Shown piece by piece: positions 51,299 to 59,387 of a stretch of 64,000 nucleotides of DNA (position 1 is the first letter of the stretch; every line of letters begins with the position of its first letter). The position numbers were made by a program, and so were the translations under genes. The notes under the pieces are model-generated. The model did not search any database. It had not been told where the DNA came from and saw only the letters and a list, made by a program, of their open reading frames with translations. Origin of the DNA: Amycolatopsis acididurans (GTDB lineage: Bacteria > Actinomycetota > Actinomycetes > Mycobacteriales > Pseudonocardiaceae); the NCBI RefSeq assembly GCF_012328925.1, contig NZ_JAAXLS010000004.1:124001-188000 (forward strand), written 5' to 3'.

Positions 51299-52099
51299 TC
51301 AGTCGCGCTGCCCCGGCGGCTCCGGCGGCCACACCGGCGGCCGCGATTCGGTGGATTCCTCGTCGGGCAGCGTTCCTTTGTACGGCGTGTCCTGCCGCGG
51401 CGGTGGCCCGTACCCCGGCGGGGGATAGGGCTGCGCGGGCGGCGGATACGCCTGCACCGGCCGCCCGTAACCGGAGGCCGCCGGCGAGATGAACCCTTGC
51501 GGGGGAGTCGCGTCGTCCGCCCGCGAGCCGCGGCCGATCGCGAGCAGACCCGCGATCAGTGCGAGCAGACCCGCTCCGCCGAGGATCCAGCCGCCGGTGC
51601 CGACATCGTAGGAGGTGAAGGCCTGCCGGGTGCTGCCCTCGGCCCCCTCGTAGCTCAGCGACGACTCCACGTCCATCGCCAGCATGAACACGGCCGCGAC
51701 GGCGGCGGACGCGGCGGCGATCAGCGCGACGCGCGCGCCCGGACGCCGGGACACCATGATCGCGATGGCCGCCGCGACCAGCCCGGCCGCGATGACGCTG
51801 AGCGGAATGCCGTACAGCGCGACATGGCTGTTGGCGTAGAACTGGCCGATCGCTCCCGTCGGCTGCGGATCGAACGTGCGGCCCCACGCGGTGATGGTCA
51901 TCGTCTGTTCGAGCGTGCTGCCGGAGAAGGCCCGGATCCGCAGCGACGGCAGCAGCGTGCCCACGACGATGGCCGCGGCGGTGAGCACCGCGAGCACGGC
52001 GGCGACAAGGGGACGGGCGCTGCGGCTGCGGCCCACCGGCCGCGCATGGGGCGGCGGGAAACCGGGATAGTGCGGCTGGGGAAATGGTCCTGTGCTCAT
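51299..52099 (-). CDS. Proline-rich membrane protein
   Basis: The 266-residue protein has a short Pro-rich N-terminus, four membrane helices (LVAAVLAVLTAAAIVVGTLL; IPLSVIAAGLVAAAIAIMV; ALIAAASAAVAAVFMLAM; GWILGGAGLLALIAGLLAI) and a long Pro/Tyr-rich cytoplasmic tail (AYPPPAQPYPPPGYGPPP). No family is recognised. The ATG at 52099 follows AAGGAGTCCC. Confidence 0.72.
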   Translation of the reverse strand: MSTGPFPQPHYPGFPPPHARPVGRSRSARPLVAAVLAVLTAAAIVVGTLLPSLRIRAFSGSTLEQTMTITAWGRTFDPQPTGAIGQFYANSHVALYGIPLSVIAAGLVAAAIAIMVSRRPGARVALIAAASAAVAAVFMLAMDVESSLSYEGAEGSTRQAFTSYDVGTGGWILGGAGLLALIAGLLAIGRGSRADDATPPQGFISPAASGYGRPVQAYPPPAQPYPPPGYGPPPRQDTPYKGTLPDEESTESRPPVWPPEPPGQRD

Positions 52100-52231
52100 C
52101 AGGGACTCCTTCGCCTTCTTCCTGCGAGGACGGCGAATCCCTGCCCGGTGTTCCACGACCGGGGTGAGCGAGATCTCTTCGTAAACAATCGTCACGGACA
52201 GCAGACGGCTTCGTCCCTGTGGGTGTCGGGG

Positions 52232-52251
52232 ACCGGCCCGTGTGAGGGCCG
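52232..52251 (-). terminator. Short hairpin downstream of the TetR gene
   Basis: CCGGCCC-gtgtga-GGGCCGG, a 7-bp GC-only stem, lies 15 bases after the TetR stop. Confidence 0.45.
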
Positions 52252-52265
52252 GGCCGGCTCCCCGC

Positions 52266-52859
52266 TCAGCTCGCGTGCCGGACCGCGATCCGCTTCCACT
52301 CTTCGAGCAGCTGCTTGCGCCGGGCGGGCGCACCGCCGAGTTCGGCGTCCAGTGCGAGCCCCCGTGCGAGGTTCACGGTGAGCCAGAACAGGGTTTCCAC
52401 CTGGTCGCCGGGCAGGTCCGAGGCGATCTCCAGTATGTGCGCGAGCGCGGTACGGCCCAGCGCGCGGTCGACCGGCCGGATCGCCGAGCGCAACGCCGGG
52501 TCGGTGCGGGCGGCGATCCACAGTTCGGTCGACGCGGTGGCGAGCGTGCCCGAGTAACCGGCCCACAGCATGTCGACCGCCGCCGGAATCGCGTCCACGC
52601 CACGAGGCAGCGCGCCGAGCGATTCGGCGAGCGCGTCCATCCGCTTCTTCGTCAGGTGCTCGACCGCGGCCGCCATCAGATCCGCCTTGTCCGCGAAGTG
52701 ATGCTGGGCGGCACCCTTCGACACTCCGGCACGCGCACAGATCTCCTGCATCGACGACCGCGCATAGCCGAGCTCGACCAGGCACTCGACGGTCGCGTCG
52801 AGCAACGCGGTCCTGGTCTGTTCCCGGCGTTCCGCCTGTGTGCGGTGCCCTCTGGCCAT
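52266..52859 (-). CDS. TetR-family regulator of the acyl-CoA module
   Basis: The 197-residue protein has the TetR helix-turn-helix (ALLDATVECLVELGYARSSM, then GVSKGAAQHHFADKADLM). The ATG at 52859 follows GGGAGAG. It diverges from the acyl-CoA dehydrogenase across a 71-base gap containing the split repeat TTAC...GTAA (52893-52909). It probably represses the neighbouring fatty-acid or acyl-CoA genes. Confidence 0.86.
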   Translation of the reverse strand: MARGHRTQAERREQTRTALLDATVECLVELGYARSSMQEICARAGVSKGAAQHHFADKADLMAAAVEHLTKKRMDALAESLGALPRGVDAIPAAVDMLWAGYSGTLATASTELWIAARTDPALRSAIRPVDRALGRTALAHILEIASDLPGDQVETLFWLTVNLARGLALDAELGGAPARRKQLLEEWKRIAVRHAS

Positions 52860-52930
52860 TGCGCTCTCCCGGATGTACATTCCACACAGAACTTACCTTC
52901 CATTCGTAATGTTTTCTAGGAGGCCACGCC

Positions 52931-54079
52931 GTGCCGCTGCCGCAGCAGAAGAGTGCCTGGGCCGAGGATCTGGGCGATTTCCGTGACCTGGCCAGGACTT
53001 TCTGCCAGAAGGAGCTCGCCCCGCACCAGGACCGCTGGGCCCAGCAGAAGCACCTGGACCGCGAGGTGTGGAACAAGGCGGGCGAAATCGGCCTGCTCGC
53101 GCTGTCGATCCCCGAGGAGTACGGCGGTGGCGGCGGCACGTTCGCGCACGAGGCCGTGCTGTACGAGGAGCAGGCGCGCTCCGGTGACGGCGCGTGGGGC
53201 GTCAGCGTGCACAACGGGATCGTGGCGCACTACCTGCTCGCCTACGCCTCCGAAGAGAAGAAGAAGGAGTTCCTGCCGAAGTTCGCCAGCGGCGAGATGG
53301 TCGGCGCGATCGGCATGACCGAACCGGGCACCGGTTCGGACCTGCAGAACATCCAGACCCGCGCGGTGCGCGACGGCGACTACTACGTCATCAACGGCGC
53401 GAAGACCTTCATCACCAACGGCGGGCTCGCCGACCTCGTCGTGCTGGCCGTGAAGACGGATCCGGACGCGGGCGCACAGGGCGTCTCGCTGATCGCCGTG
53501 CCGACCGACACGCCCGGCTTCCGCCGTGGCCGGCTGCTGGACAAGGTCGGCCTGCGCGGACAGGACACCGCCGAGCTGTTCTTCGACGACGTGCGCGTGC
53601 CCGCCGCGAACCTCCTCGGTGAGCAGGAGGGGCAGGGCTTCATCCAGATGATGATGCAGCTGCCGCAGGAGCGGCTGATCATCGCGGTCACCGCCGTGGC
53701 CGGCATGGAGGCCGCGGTCGAGGCGACGATCGACTACACCAAGGAGCGCAAGGCCTTCGGCAAGCCGGTGTTCAACTTCCAGAACACCAAGTTCAAGCTC
53801 GCCGAGGCCGCCACCGAGGCCGCCGTCGCGCGGGCGTTCCTCGACCAGTGCATCGAGCGGCACCTCAAGGGCGAGCTGGACGTGCAGGGCGCCGCGATGG
53901 CGAAACTGTGGACCACCGAGCGGGTCAACAAGGTCATCGACGACTGCGTGCAGCTCTTCGGCGGCTACGGCTACATGACCGAGTACCCCATCGCGCGTGC
54001 CTGGGCCGACGTCCGGATCAGCCGGATCTTCGGCGGCACCAGCGAAATCATGAAGGAAATCATCTCCCGCACGCTGTGA
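52931..54079 (+). CDS. Acyl-CoA dehydrogenase
   Basis: The 382-residue flavoenzyme has GAIGMTEPGTGSDL and INGAKTFITNG of the FAD-binding middle domain, and QLFGGYGYMTEYP with GGTSEIMKEIISR at the C-terminus. It introduces a double bond into acyl-CoA, passing electrons to ETF. The GTG follows AGGAGG. It is followed after 11 bases by a CoA-transferase, pointing to catabolism of a branched or unusual acyl-CoA. Confidence 0.92.
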   Translation: MPLPQQKSAWAEDLGDFRDLARTFCQKELAPHQDRWAQQKHLDREVWNKAGEIGLLALSIPEEYGGGGGTFAHEAVLYEEQARSGDGAWGVSVHNGIVAHYLLAYASEEKKKEFLPKFASGEMVGAIGMTEPGTGSDLQNIQTRAVRDGDYYVINGAKTFITNGGLADLVVLAVKTDPDAGAQGVSLIAVPTDTPGFRRGRLLDKVGLRGQDTAELFFDDVRVPAANLLGEQEGQGFIQMMMQLPQERLIIAVTAVAGMEAAVEATIDYTKERKAFGKPVFNFQNTKFKLAEAATEAAVARAFLDQCIERHLKGELDVQGAAMAKLWTTERVNKVIDDCVQLFGGYGYMTEYPIARAWADVRISRIFGGTSEIMKEIISRTL

Positions 54080-54090
54080 GGAACGACCAC

Positions 54091-55233
54091 ATGAAGCCAG
54101 GGCCGCTTTCCGGGCTCAAGGTCGTCGAACTGGCCGGACTGGCGCCGGCCCCGTTCGCCGCGACCATGCTCGCCGACCTCGGCGCCGACGTGATCCGGGT
54201 CGACCGGGCCAAGCCCGGGCACGACGTGCTCTCCCTGCCCAACGATCCGCTGACCCGTGGCCGCCGCTGGATCGGGGTGGACACCAAGAAACCCGAGGGC
54301 GTCGAGCTCGTGCTGCGCCTGGCCGAGCGGGCCGACGTGCTGATCGAGGGTTTCCGTCCCGGGGTGGCCGAGCGCATGGGGCTGGGACCGGAGCAGGTGC
54401 ACGCCCGCAACCCGCGCGTCGTCTACGGCCGGGTGACCGGCTGGGGCCAGGACGGACCGATGGCCCCGGCCGCCGGGCACGACATCAACTACATCGGCCT
54501 GTCCGGCGCGCTCGAGCCGATCGGTCGCGCCGGAGGCAAGCCGGTGCCGCCGCTGAACCTCGTCGCGGACTTCGCGGGCGGCGGGATGCTGCTGGCGATG
54601 GGCGTGCTGGCGGCGTTGCACGAACGCACGTCCTCCGGGCGCGGGCAGGTCGTGGACGCGGCCATGGTGGACGGCGCCGCGTTGCTGACCACCCAGCTGC
54701 ACGGCATGCATGCCGCGGGCCTGTGGCCGGGCGAGCGGGGCACGAACCTGCTCGACACGGGCGCGCCGTTCTACGACACGTACGAGACCGCGGACGGCAA
54801 GTACGTGGCGGTCGGCGCGATCGAGATGCGGTTCTGGGGTGAGCTGGTCAAGGTGCTCGGCCTCGAAGGCGAGGACCTGCCGGCGCACCTCGACGCGCGC
54901 GAATGGCCGCGGCTGCGCGAGACCCTCGCGGCCGCGATCGGCAAGCGCACCCGCGACGAACTGGTCGCGCTCGCCGGAGGCACCGACTCGTGCCTGACGC
55001 CCGTGCTCAGTCCCTGGGAGGCCGCCGAGCATCCGCACAACGCGGCACGCGGCACGTTCGTCGACGTGGGCGGTGTCGTGCAGCCCGCGCCGGCGCCGCG
55101 CTTCGACCGGACGCCGCCGGCGACGCCCGAACCGCCACGCGAGCGGGGCGCCGACACCGAGGAAGTTCTCACCGAACTCGGTCTCGGAGCCGGGGAACTC
55201 GCCTTCCTGCGCGAGTCCGCCGTGATCGCCTGA
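54091..55233 (+). CDS. CaiB/BaiF CoA-transferase family protein (alpha-methylacyl-CoA racemase-like)
   Basis: The 380-residue protein is a type III CoA-transferase-fold protein: ELAGLAPAPFAATMLADLGADVIRV, EGFRPGVAERMG, GHDINYIGLSG, and FADLAGGG-like DFAGGGMLLAMGVLAAL. The GHDINY block is that of alpha-methylacyl-CoA racemases, which epimerise 2-methylacyl-CoA in branched-chain and sterol side-chain breakdown. It is in one operon with the acyl-CoA dehydrogenase. Confidence 0.86.
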   Translation: MKPGPLSGLKVVELAGLAPAPFAATMLADLGADVIRVDRAKPGHDVLSLPNDPLTRGRRWIGVDTKKPEGVELVLRLAERADVLIEGFRPGVAERMGLGPEQVHARNPRVVYGRVTGWGQDGPMAPAAGHDINYIGLSGALEPIGRAGGKPVPPLNLVADFAGGGMLLAMGVLAALHERTSSGRGQVVDAAMVDGAALLTTQLHGMHAAGLWPGERGTNLLDTGAPFYDTYETADGKYVAVGAIEMRFWGELVKVLGLEGEDLPAHLDAREWPRLRETLAAAIGKRTRDELVALAGGTDSCLTPVLSPWEAAEHPHNAARGTFVDVGGVVQPAPAPRFDRTPPATPEPPRERGADTEEVLTELGLGAGELAFLRESAVIA

Positions 55234-55241
55234 AATGCCGG

Positions 55242-55274
55242 GAGGGACCCTTCGCCTGCCGTGAAGGGTCCCTC
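55242..55274 (+). terminator. Hairpin terminator after the CoA-transferase
   Basis: A 12-bp stem GAGGGACCCTTC / GAAGGGTCCCTC with a 9-base loop lies eight bases after the stop. It shares GAGGGACCC with the hairpin at 3549. Confidence 0.8.
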
Positions 55275-55476
55275 GCGGCACGCGGACTCTGCGTGTCACA
55301 CGGCGGCCTCGCGCTGGTGTGGTTAGGGTGGTGAGGCCTCCCTGCCGGGTACGCAGAGTCGCGGAGCACAGCCACACGGGTGAAGTTCCAGCGAAACGCC
55401 GACGCGCCGGGCAGGATTGCGGGTATCCCTGGGGCGTACGGGCCGACCAGGCCAGCCAAGCGGACGGATGGAGCGT

Positions 55477-55644
55477 ATGTCGGCGAACGTCAAGAAGATC
55501 CTTATCGTCGCCGTCGTCGCGCTCGTGCTCTTCTTCCTGATCACCAAGCCGAACCAGTCGGCCGACGTCGTGCGCAACGCGCTGGGCTGGCTCCGTGACG
55601 GCGCCGAGGCGATCGTGACTTTCGTACGCGCTCTGTTCTCCTGA
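55477..55644 (+). CDS. Small single-span membrane protein
   Basis: The 55-residue product starts MSANVKKILIVAVVALVLFFLI: one membrane helix close to the N-terminus, then a polar helix that ends in FVRALFS. Such proteins are conserved in actinomycetes without a known function. An in-frame ATG at 55468 is an alternative start. Confidence 0.65.
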   Translation: MSANVKKILIVAVVALVLFFLITKPNQSADVVRNALGWLRDGAEAIVTFVRALFS

Positions 55645-55943
55645 CCCCACATCGCGGCTCCCGGCACCCGCTCGGCAGGTGTCGGGTAAAGGTGCGCGTG
55701 CCCGAATATGCGCTACTCAGCGTCACCATTTCCCGGTAATTCCCCCTTGATTCGACCATCCGGGTGGATTGGCGTGATTAAACCGCTGGTCACCGAATTC
55801 GTCGTCATAAGGGTCTGGCGTCCGAACGCGAATTCCCCCTACGGTGCTCACATTGCGTGACCAGCTGGTTCTGGCACGTTCGATCAGTCGATCATCGCGG
55901 TTTCGAAGTCAAGACTTGTCAGTTGGGGCACAAGGAGGCAGGG
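55645..55943 (+). other. Intergenic region upstream of the 55.9-kb hypothetical gene
   Basis: About 300 bases without a gene. The first half is AT-richer than its surroundings and may hold promoters. A ribosome site AAGGAGG (55932-55938) precedes the ATG at 55944. I could not fit a known riboswitch class. Confidence 0.4.
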
Positions 55944-56426
55944 ATGACCGGAGATCCTGGAGTTGATGCGGTCATTGCGCAGTGGGCAGCCGAGCGCGAG
56001 CAGACGGCCGAGGAGCAGGAGATCAATCGTATCGCCTCCGCCTGGCTTGCCGAGGCGCCGCCACAGCCACCAGGCATTCCCGGTCAGCGCGGCCGCGGCG
56101 GCGCCCGCGGTTTCGCACCGGTGTCCACCGCCGACCCCGACTACCTCGACGCGATGCGCAAGAGGCTGCCGGAGGTCCCCCACGAGCTCCTGGTCGCCGC
56201 CGCGGGCTGGTGGCAGATGATCGGGGACGTTTCCGAGGCCGAGCAGTGGTGGGACGCGGGTATCAGCCCGCTCGACCAGCGCGCGCTCGACTACCGCGCC
56301 GCGGGCCTGACCCCCGGCGACCTTTCCCGCAGGCTCGGTCCGATGACCGTGCTGCAGCACCTGCGCCGCGGCAGTGCCGCCGCCTGGTGTGTCGCACGTC
56401 TCGCCCGGCAGCAACGCGCCAGCTGA
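55944..56426 (+). CDS. Hypothetical protein
   Basis: The 160-residue soluble protein has an acidic N-terminus (VDAVIAQWAAEREQTAEEQEI), a Pro/Gly linker and a helical C-terminus (RRLGPMTVLQHLRRGSAAAW). AAGGAGG lies five bases before the ATG. I recognise no domain. A lytic transglycosylase gene follows after 81 bases. Confidence 0.65.
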   Translation: MTGDPGVDAVIAQWAAEREQTAEEQEINRIASAWLAEAPPQPPGIPGQRGRGGARGFAPVSTADPDYLDAMRKRLPEVPHELLVAAAGWWQMIGDVSEAEQWWDAGISPLDQRALDYRAAGLTPGDLSRRLGPMTVLQHLRRGSAAAWCVARLARQQRAS

Positions 56427-56507
56427 GTCCGGCGACCTCGTTGGCGTAACGTAAGCCCGAGTGCCGTCGTTGGTTGACTAGACGTTGTCGCCGGAAGGGC
56501 TTTGGTT

Positions 56508-57413
56508 TTGGGCACGGAGCAGGTCGAGCAGGATGTCGCAGAAGTGCCCGCGACCGAGCCGGCGGACAACGACGAAGTCACCACCCCGCCCCGGCGCGCG
56601 GCCGGACTGGCGGTACTCGGGCGGCTCGGCATCGTGTTCGCGGTGCTGACGCTGGCGGTCGCCGGCGTGTGGATCACCAGTCGGGTGAGCACTCCCACCG
56701 CGAGCCCGACCACGACGGAGATCCCCGCACTGCAGGTGCAGGCGGCGGACGTGCAACCGGGGTCGAGCGCCCCGGTCGGCGCCACGGTGGAGGGTGACCC
56801 GGTGGCGTCCACCCAGCAGCCCGCGCAACAACCACAGCAACAGCAGCCGGGCGGGAACCTGCTCCAGAAGTGGGCGGCCAAGGTCGCCGACGTGACCGGC
56901 ATCCCGGCCCGCGCGCTCGTGGCGTACGGCAACGCCGAACTCGCTCTGCGGGACACCCAGCCGAAATGCCGGATCTCGTGGGCCACGCTCGCCGGGATCG
57001 GGCGCATCGAGTCCAACCACGGGCAGTACGGCGGCGCCGTGCTGCTGGACAACGGCATGCCGTCAAAGCCGATCATCGGTGTTCCGCTCGACGGATCGGC
57101 CGGTGTCCGCGCCATCCCCGACACCGACGGCGGCCGCTTCGACGGTGACCCGACGGTCGACCGGGCGGTCGGGCCGATGCAGTTCATCCCCAGCACGTGG
57201 GTCAAGTGGGGCGGCGGCTACAACCCGCAGCAGATCGACGCGGCCGCGCTCGCCGCCGCGAAGTACCTGTGCGCGGGCGGCCGCGACATGGGCAGCGCGC
57301 AGGGCTGGTGGGCCGGTGTGATGTCGTACAACAACTCGGTCGAGTACGGCCAGAAGGTCTTCGGCCTCGCGGACTCCTATGCGAAGGCCGCCCAGGTCGT
57401 CAAGGTGTCTTAA
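56508..57413 (+). CDS. Membrane-anchored lytic murein transglycosylase
   Basis: The 301-residue protein has a 30-residue cytoplasmic part, one membrane helix (AVLGRLGIVFAVLTLAVAGV), a Gln/Pro-rich linker (QQPAQQPQQQQPGG) and a C-terminal transglycosylase domain with catalytic Glu in GIGRIESNHGQYGG, and GPMQFIPSTW. It would cut peptidoglycan on the outer membrane face. It starts at TTG 56508 (GGAAGGG at 56493-56499); TTG 56502 is too close. Confidence 0.84.
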   Translation: MGTEQVEQDVAEVPATEPADNDEVTTPPRRAAGLAVLGRLGIVFAVLTLAVAGVWITSRVSTPTASPTTTEIPALQVQAADVQPGSSAPVGATVEGDPVASTQQPAQQPQQQQPGGNLLQKWAAKVADVTGIPARALVAYGNAELALRDTQPKCRISWATLAGIGRIESNHGQYGGAVLLDNGMPSKPIIGVPLDGSAGVRAIPDTDGGRFDGDPTVDRAVGPMQFIPSTWVKWGGGYNPQQIDAAALAAAKYLCAGGRDMGSAQGWWAGVMSYNNSVEYGQKVFGLADSYAKAAQVVKVS

Positions 57414-57438
57414 CAACCCGGGTGCTAGCGTCGGTGGT

Positions 57439-57837
57439 GTGCCAGCCGGGTTCCTCACGCCACGACGCATCGCGATCGGGACGCTCTGCCTGATCGCCCT
57501 GATCGTGTCCTGCGGCCTCGCGTGGTGGCAGTGGGACCGCTTCGAATCGGCCAGCGGCACCTTCCAGAACCTCGGCTACGTCCTGCAGTGGCCGCTGTTC
57601 GGCCTGTTCCCGGCGTTCATGGTGTGGCGTATCCGCAAGCTGCGCCGTGAGGCCGCGGCCGAAGACGCGCAGCGGCCCGCGCCGGACGACAACCGGGCGA
57701 CGTGGGGACACAAGCCCGTCTCCGAGGTGCCCAGGCCGAGGCCGGCGCGGATCGTCGCCGATGACGAGGACGACGAACTGGCCGCCTACAACCGCTATCT
57801 CGCCGAGTTGAACGCGCGAGACCAGGAGAACAGCTAG
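57439..57837 (+). CDS. Hypothetical membrane protein
   Basis: The 132-residue protein has two membrane helices (IAIGTLCLIALIVSCGLAWW and VLQWPLFGLFPAFMVW) followed by a charged tail with acidic DDEDDELAAYNRYLAELN. This is a conserved actinobacterial arrangement upstream of DUF3817. TAGCGT seven bases before the GTG suggests a leaderless transcript. Confidence 0.72.
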   Translation: MPAGFLTPRRIAIGTLCLIALIVSCGLAWWQWDRFESASGTFQNLGYVLQWPLFGLFPAFMVWRIRKLRREAAAEDAQRPAPDDNRATWGHKPVSEVPRPRPARIVADDEDDELAAYNRYLAELNARDQENS

Positions 57838-57850
57838 AAAGAGAGCTCGA

Positions 57851-58201
57851 ATGGTGAGCACGGAAGAACGCGACGGTGCGGCGAAGGTCGCGGCCCCGCT
57901 CAAGGGCCCGCTGGTGCGCTACCGGGTGCTGGCCTACGTCACCGGTGTCGCCCTGCTGCTGCTGACCGTCGCGTTCATCCTGAAATACGGGTTCGACTCG
58001 GCGGGCATGATGAGCTGGGCCGGTGTCACGCACGGCGTGTTCTACATGATCTACCTGGTGCTGGCCGTCGACCTCGCGCTCAAGGCCCGCTGGTCGATCA
58101 AGGGCACCGTTCTCGTGCTGCTCGCCGGCACGATCCCGTTCCTGTCCTTCGTCGCCGAGCGCGTGGTCACGCACCGCGTCGAGGTCGGCCGGAAGCTCTG
58201 A
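57851..58201 (+). CDS. DUF3817 membrane protein
   Basis: The 116-residue protein has three membrane helices (VLAYVTGVALLLLTVAFIL; VFYMIYLVLAVDLAL; GTVLVLLAGTIPFLSFV) of the DUF3817 family. It lies 13 bases after the previous gene. Its last 35 bases overlap the convergent AdoMet decarboxylase-spermidine synthase gene. Confidence 0.84.
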   Translation: MVSTEERDGAAKVAAPLKGPLVRYRVLAYVTGVALLLLTVAFILKYGFDSAGMMSWAGVTHGVFYMIYLVLAVDLALKARWSIKGTVLVLLAGTIPFLSFVAERVVTHRVEVGRKL

Positions 58202-59387
58202 CCCGCAGCGGCGGGATCGTCGAGGCACGCAGGCTGTCCGCGTCCACCGTCTCCGGACGGCGGGGCGCGGCGGCCAGGCGTCCAATCATGCCGCCCACCG
58301 GGTCGCCGACCTCGTCGAGCCGCCCGGACAGGAAAGCCCACTCGTGCTCGGCGGAGCCGTAGTACACCGGCGTGCCGAACAGCTCGCCGAAGCGCCGCCA
58401 CGCCGCGATCAGCGTGTCGTCGCGCCACATCGTCGGGCAGCCGGCCTGGCTGCAGACCACCCCGCCCGGTGCGAGCAGATCGGCGCAGCGGCGCAGGAAG
58501 TCCTTGCCGTACAGGCGGTTGTGCTGCGCTTCGGCGTCGTCGTTCTCGTCCGGCAGGTCGATCACCACGACGTCGTAGCCGGGTTCGGCGCCGGCGAGGA
58601 ACTCCCACCCGTCGCGGTAGTGCAGCCGCACCAGGCCATCGCCGCGCTCGGCGGCCGCCAGCTCGTCGGGGGTGTAGCCGTAGGGCAGGTACCCGGCGCA
58701 GGCCCGTACCGCCTCGCGGTCGATGTCGACGTGATCGACCACCGACGCGCCGTGCGCCACCGCGAGCTGGCTCGCGACACCTTCGCTGGACCCGATGATG
58801 AGCACCCGTCGCACCTCGTCGGCCAGCAGCAGCGGCGGCACCATCAGCGCCTCGTGGTAGGTGAGCTGGGTGGCCTCGGTGCTCTGCCGCTCACCGTCGC
58901 AGAACAGCGAGATGCCCTGCGCGGTCCGCCCGATGAGCAGGTCCTGGAAGCCGGTGCGCGTGCTGAACAACACCTCCGGCACGTCCCAGGAGCGGGTCAG
59001 CCCGGCGCCGACCGGCTCGCTGAGCATGCCGCCGTTGCCGCGTTTCGTGGTGCTGGTGCGTACCGAGGCCGTGCCGAGCGCGCGGGCGAGCAACCGCACG
59101 GCCAGCTCCGGATCCGCCTTGTCGCCGCAGGTGAACACGTCGGCGAACGCCGCACCCAGTTCGGGATAGGTGTGGATCGAGGCGTGGGACTCCGCCAGCA
59201 GCGCCAGCACGGTGACCCCGTGGGGTGCGAACCGGTGCGCGATCACGTCGCACACCACCGCGCCCGCCTCGGTCACGGTCGAGCGCAACGCCTCCCGGAG
59301 GAACTCCGGATCGTCGAGCAGAGCCGCCTCGACGTCCTCCAGTTCGGCCAGTACGTGCTTTCCCGAGAAGGTGCCGATCTCAGTCAA
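58167..59387 (-). CDS. AdoMet decarboxylase-spermidine synthase fusion (SpeH-SpeE)
   Basis: The 406-residue protein joins two enzymes of polyamine synthesis. Residues 1-115 are a SpeH-type AdoMet decarboxylase with AESHASIHTYPE, where Ser67 is the self-cleavage site that becomes the pyruvoyl cofactor, and FTCG with Cys87. From about 160 the spermidine-synthase domain has ATQLTYHEALMV and DHVDIDREAV; the usual GGGDG is IIGSSEG. The TTG at 59387 (GGAGA upstream) overlaps the decarboxylase stop by eight bases. The two steps it would carry out are decarboxylated AdoMet formation and aminopropyl transfer to a diamine. Confidence 0.84.
   Translation of the reverse strand: MTEIGTFSGKHVLAELEDVEAALLDDPEFLREALRSTVTEAGAVVCDVIAHRFAPHGVTVLALLAESHASIHTYPELGAAFADVFTCGDKADPELAVRLLARALGTASVRTSTTKRGNGGMLSEPVGAGLTRSWDVPEVLFSTRTGFQDLLIGRTAQGISLFCDGERQSTEATQLTYHEALMVPPLLLADEVRRVLIIGSSEGVASQLAVAHGASVVDHVDIDREAVRACAGYLPYGYTPDELAAAERGDGLVRLHYRDGWEFLAGAEPGYDVVVIDLPDENDDAEAQHNRLYGKDFLRRCADLLAPGGVVCSQAGCPTMWRDDTLIAAWRRFGELFGTPVYYGSAEHEWAFLSGRLDEVGDPVGGMIGRLAAAPRRPETVDADSLRASTIPPLRVRASGRPRRGA

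Noticed and set aside
55645-55943. c-di-AMP (ydaO) or other riboswitch upstream of the cell-wall gene
   Set aside because: I looked for the conserved ydaO core because the lytic transglycosylase follows, but found no match there or in the 56427-56507 gap.
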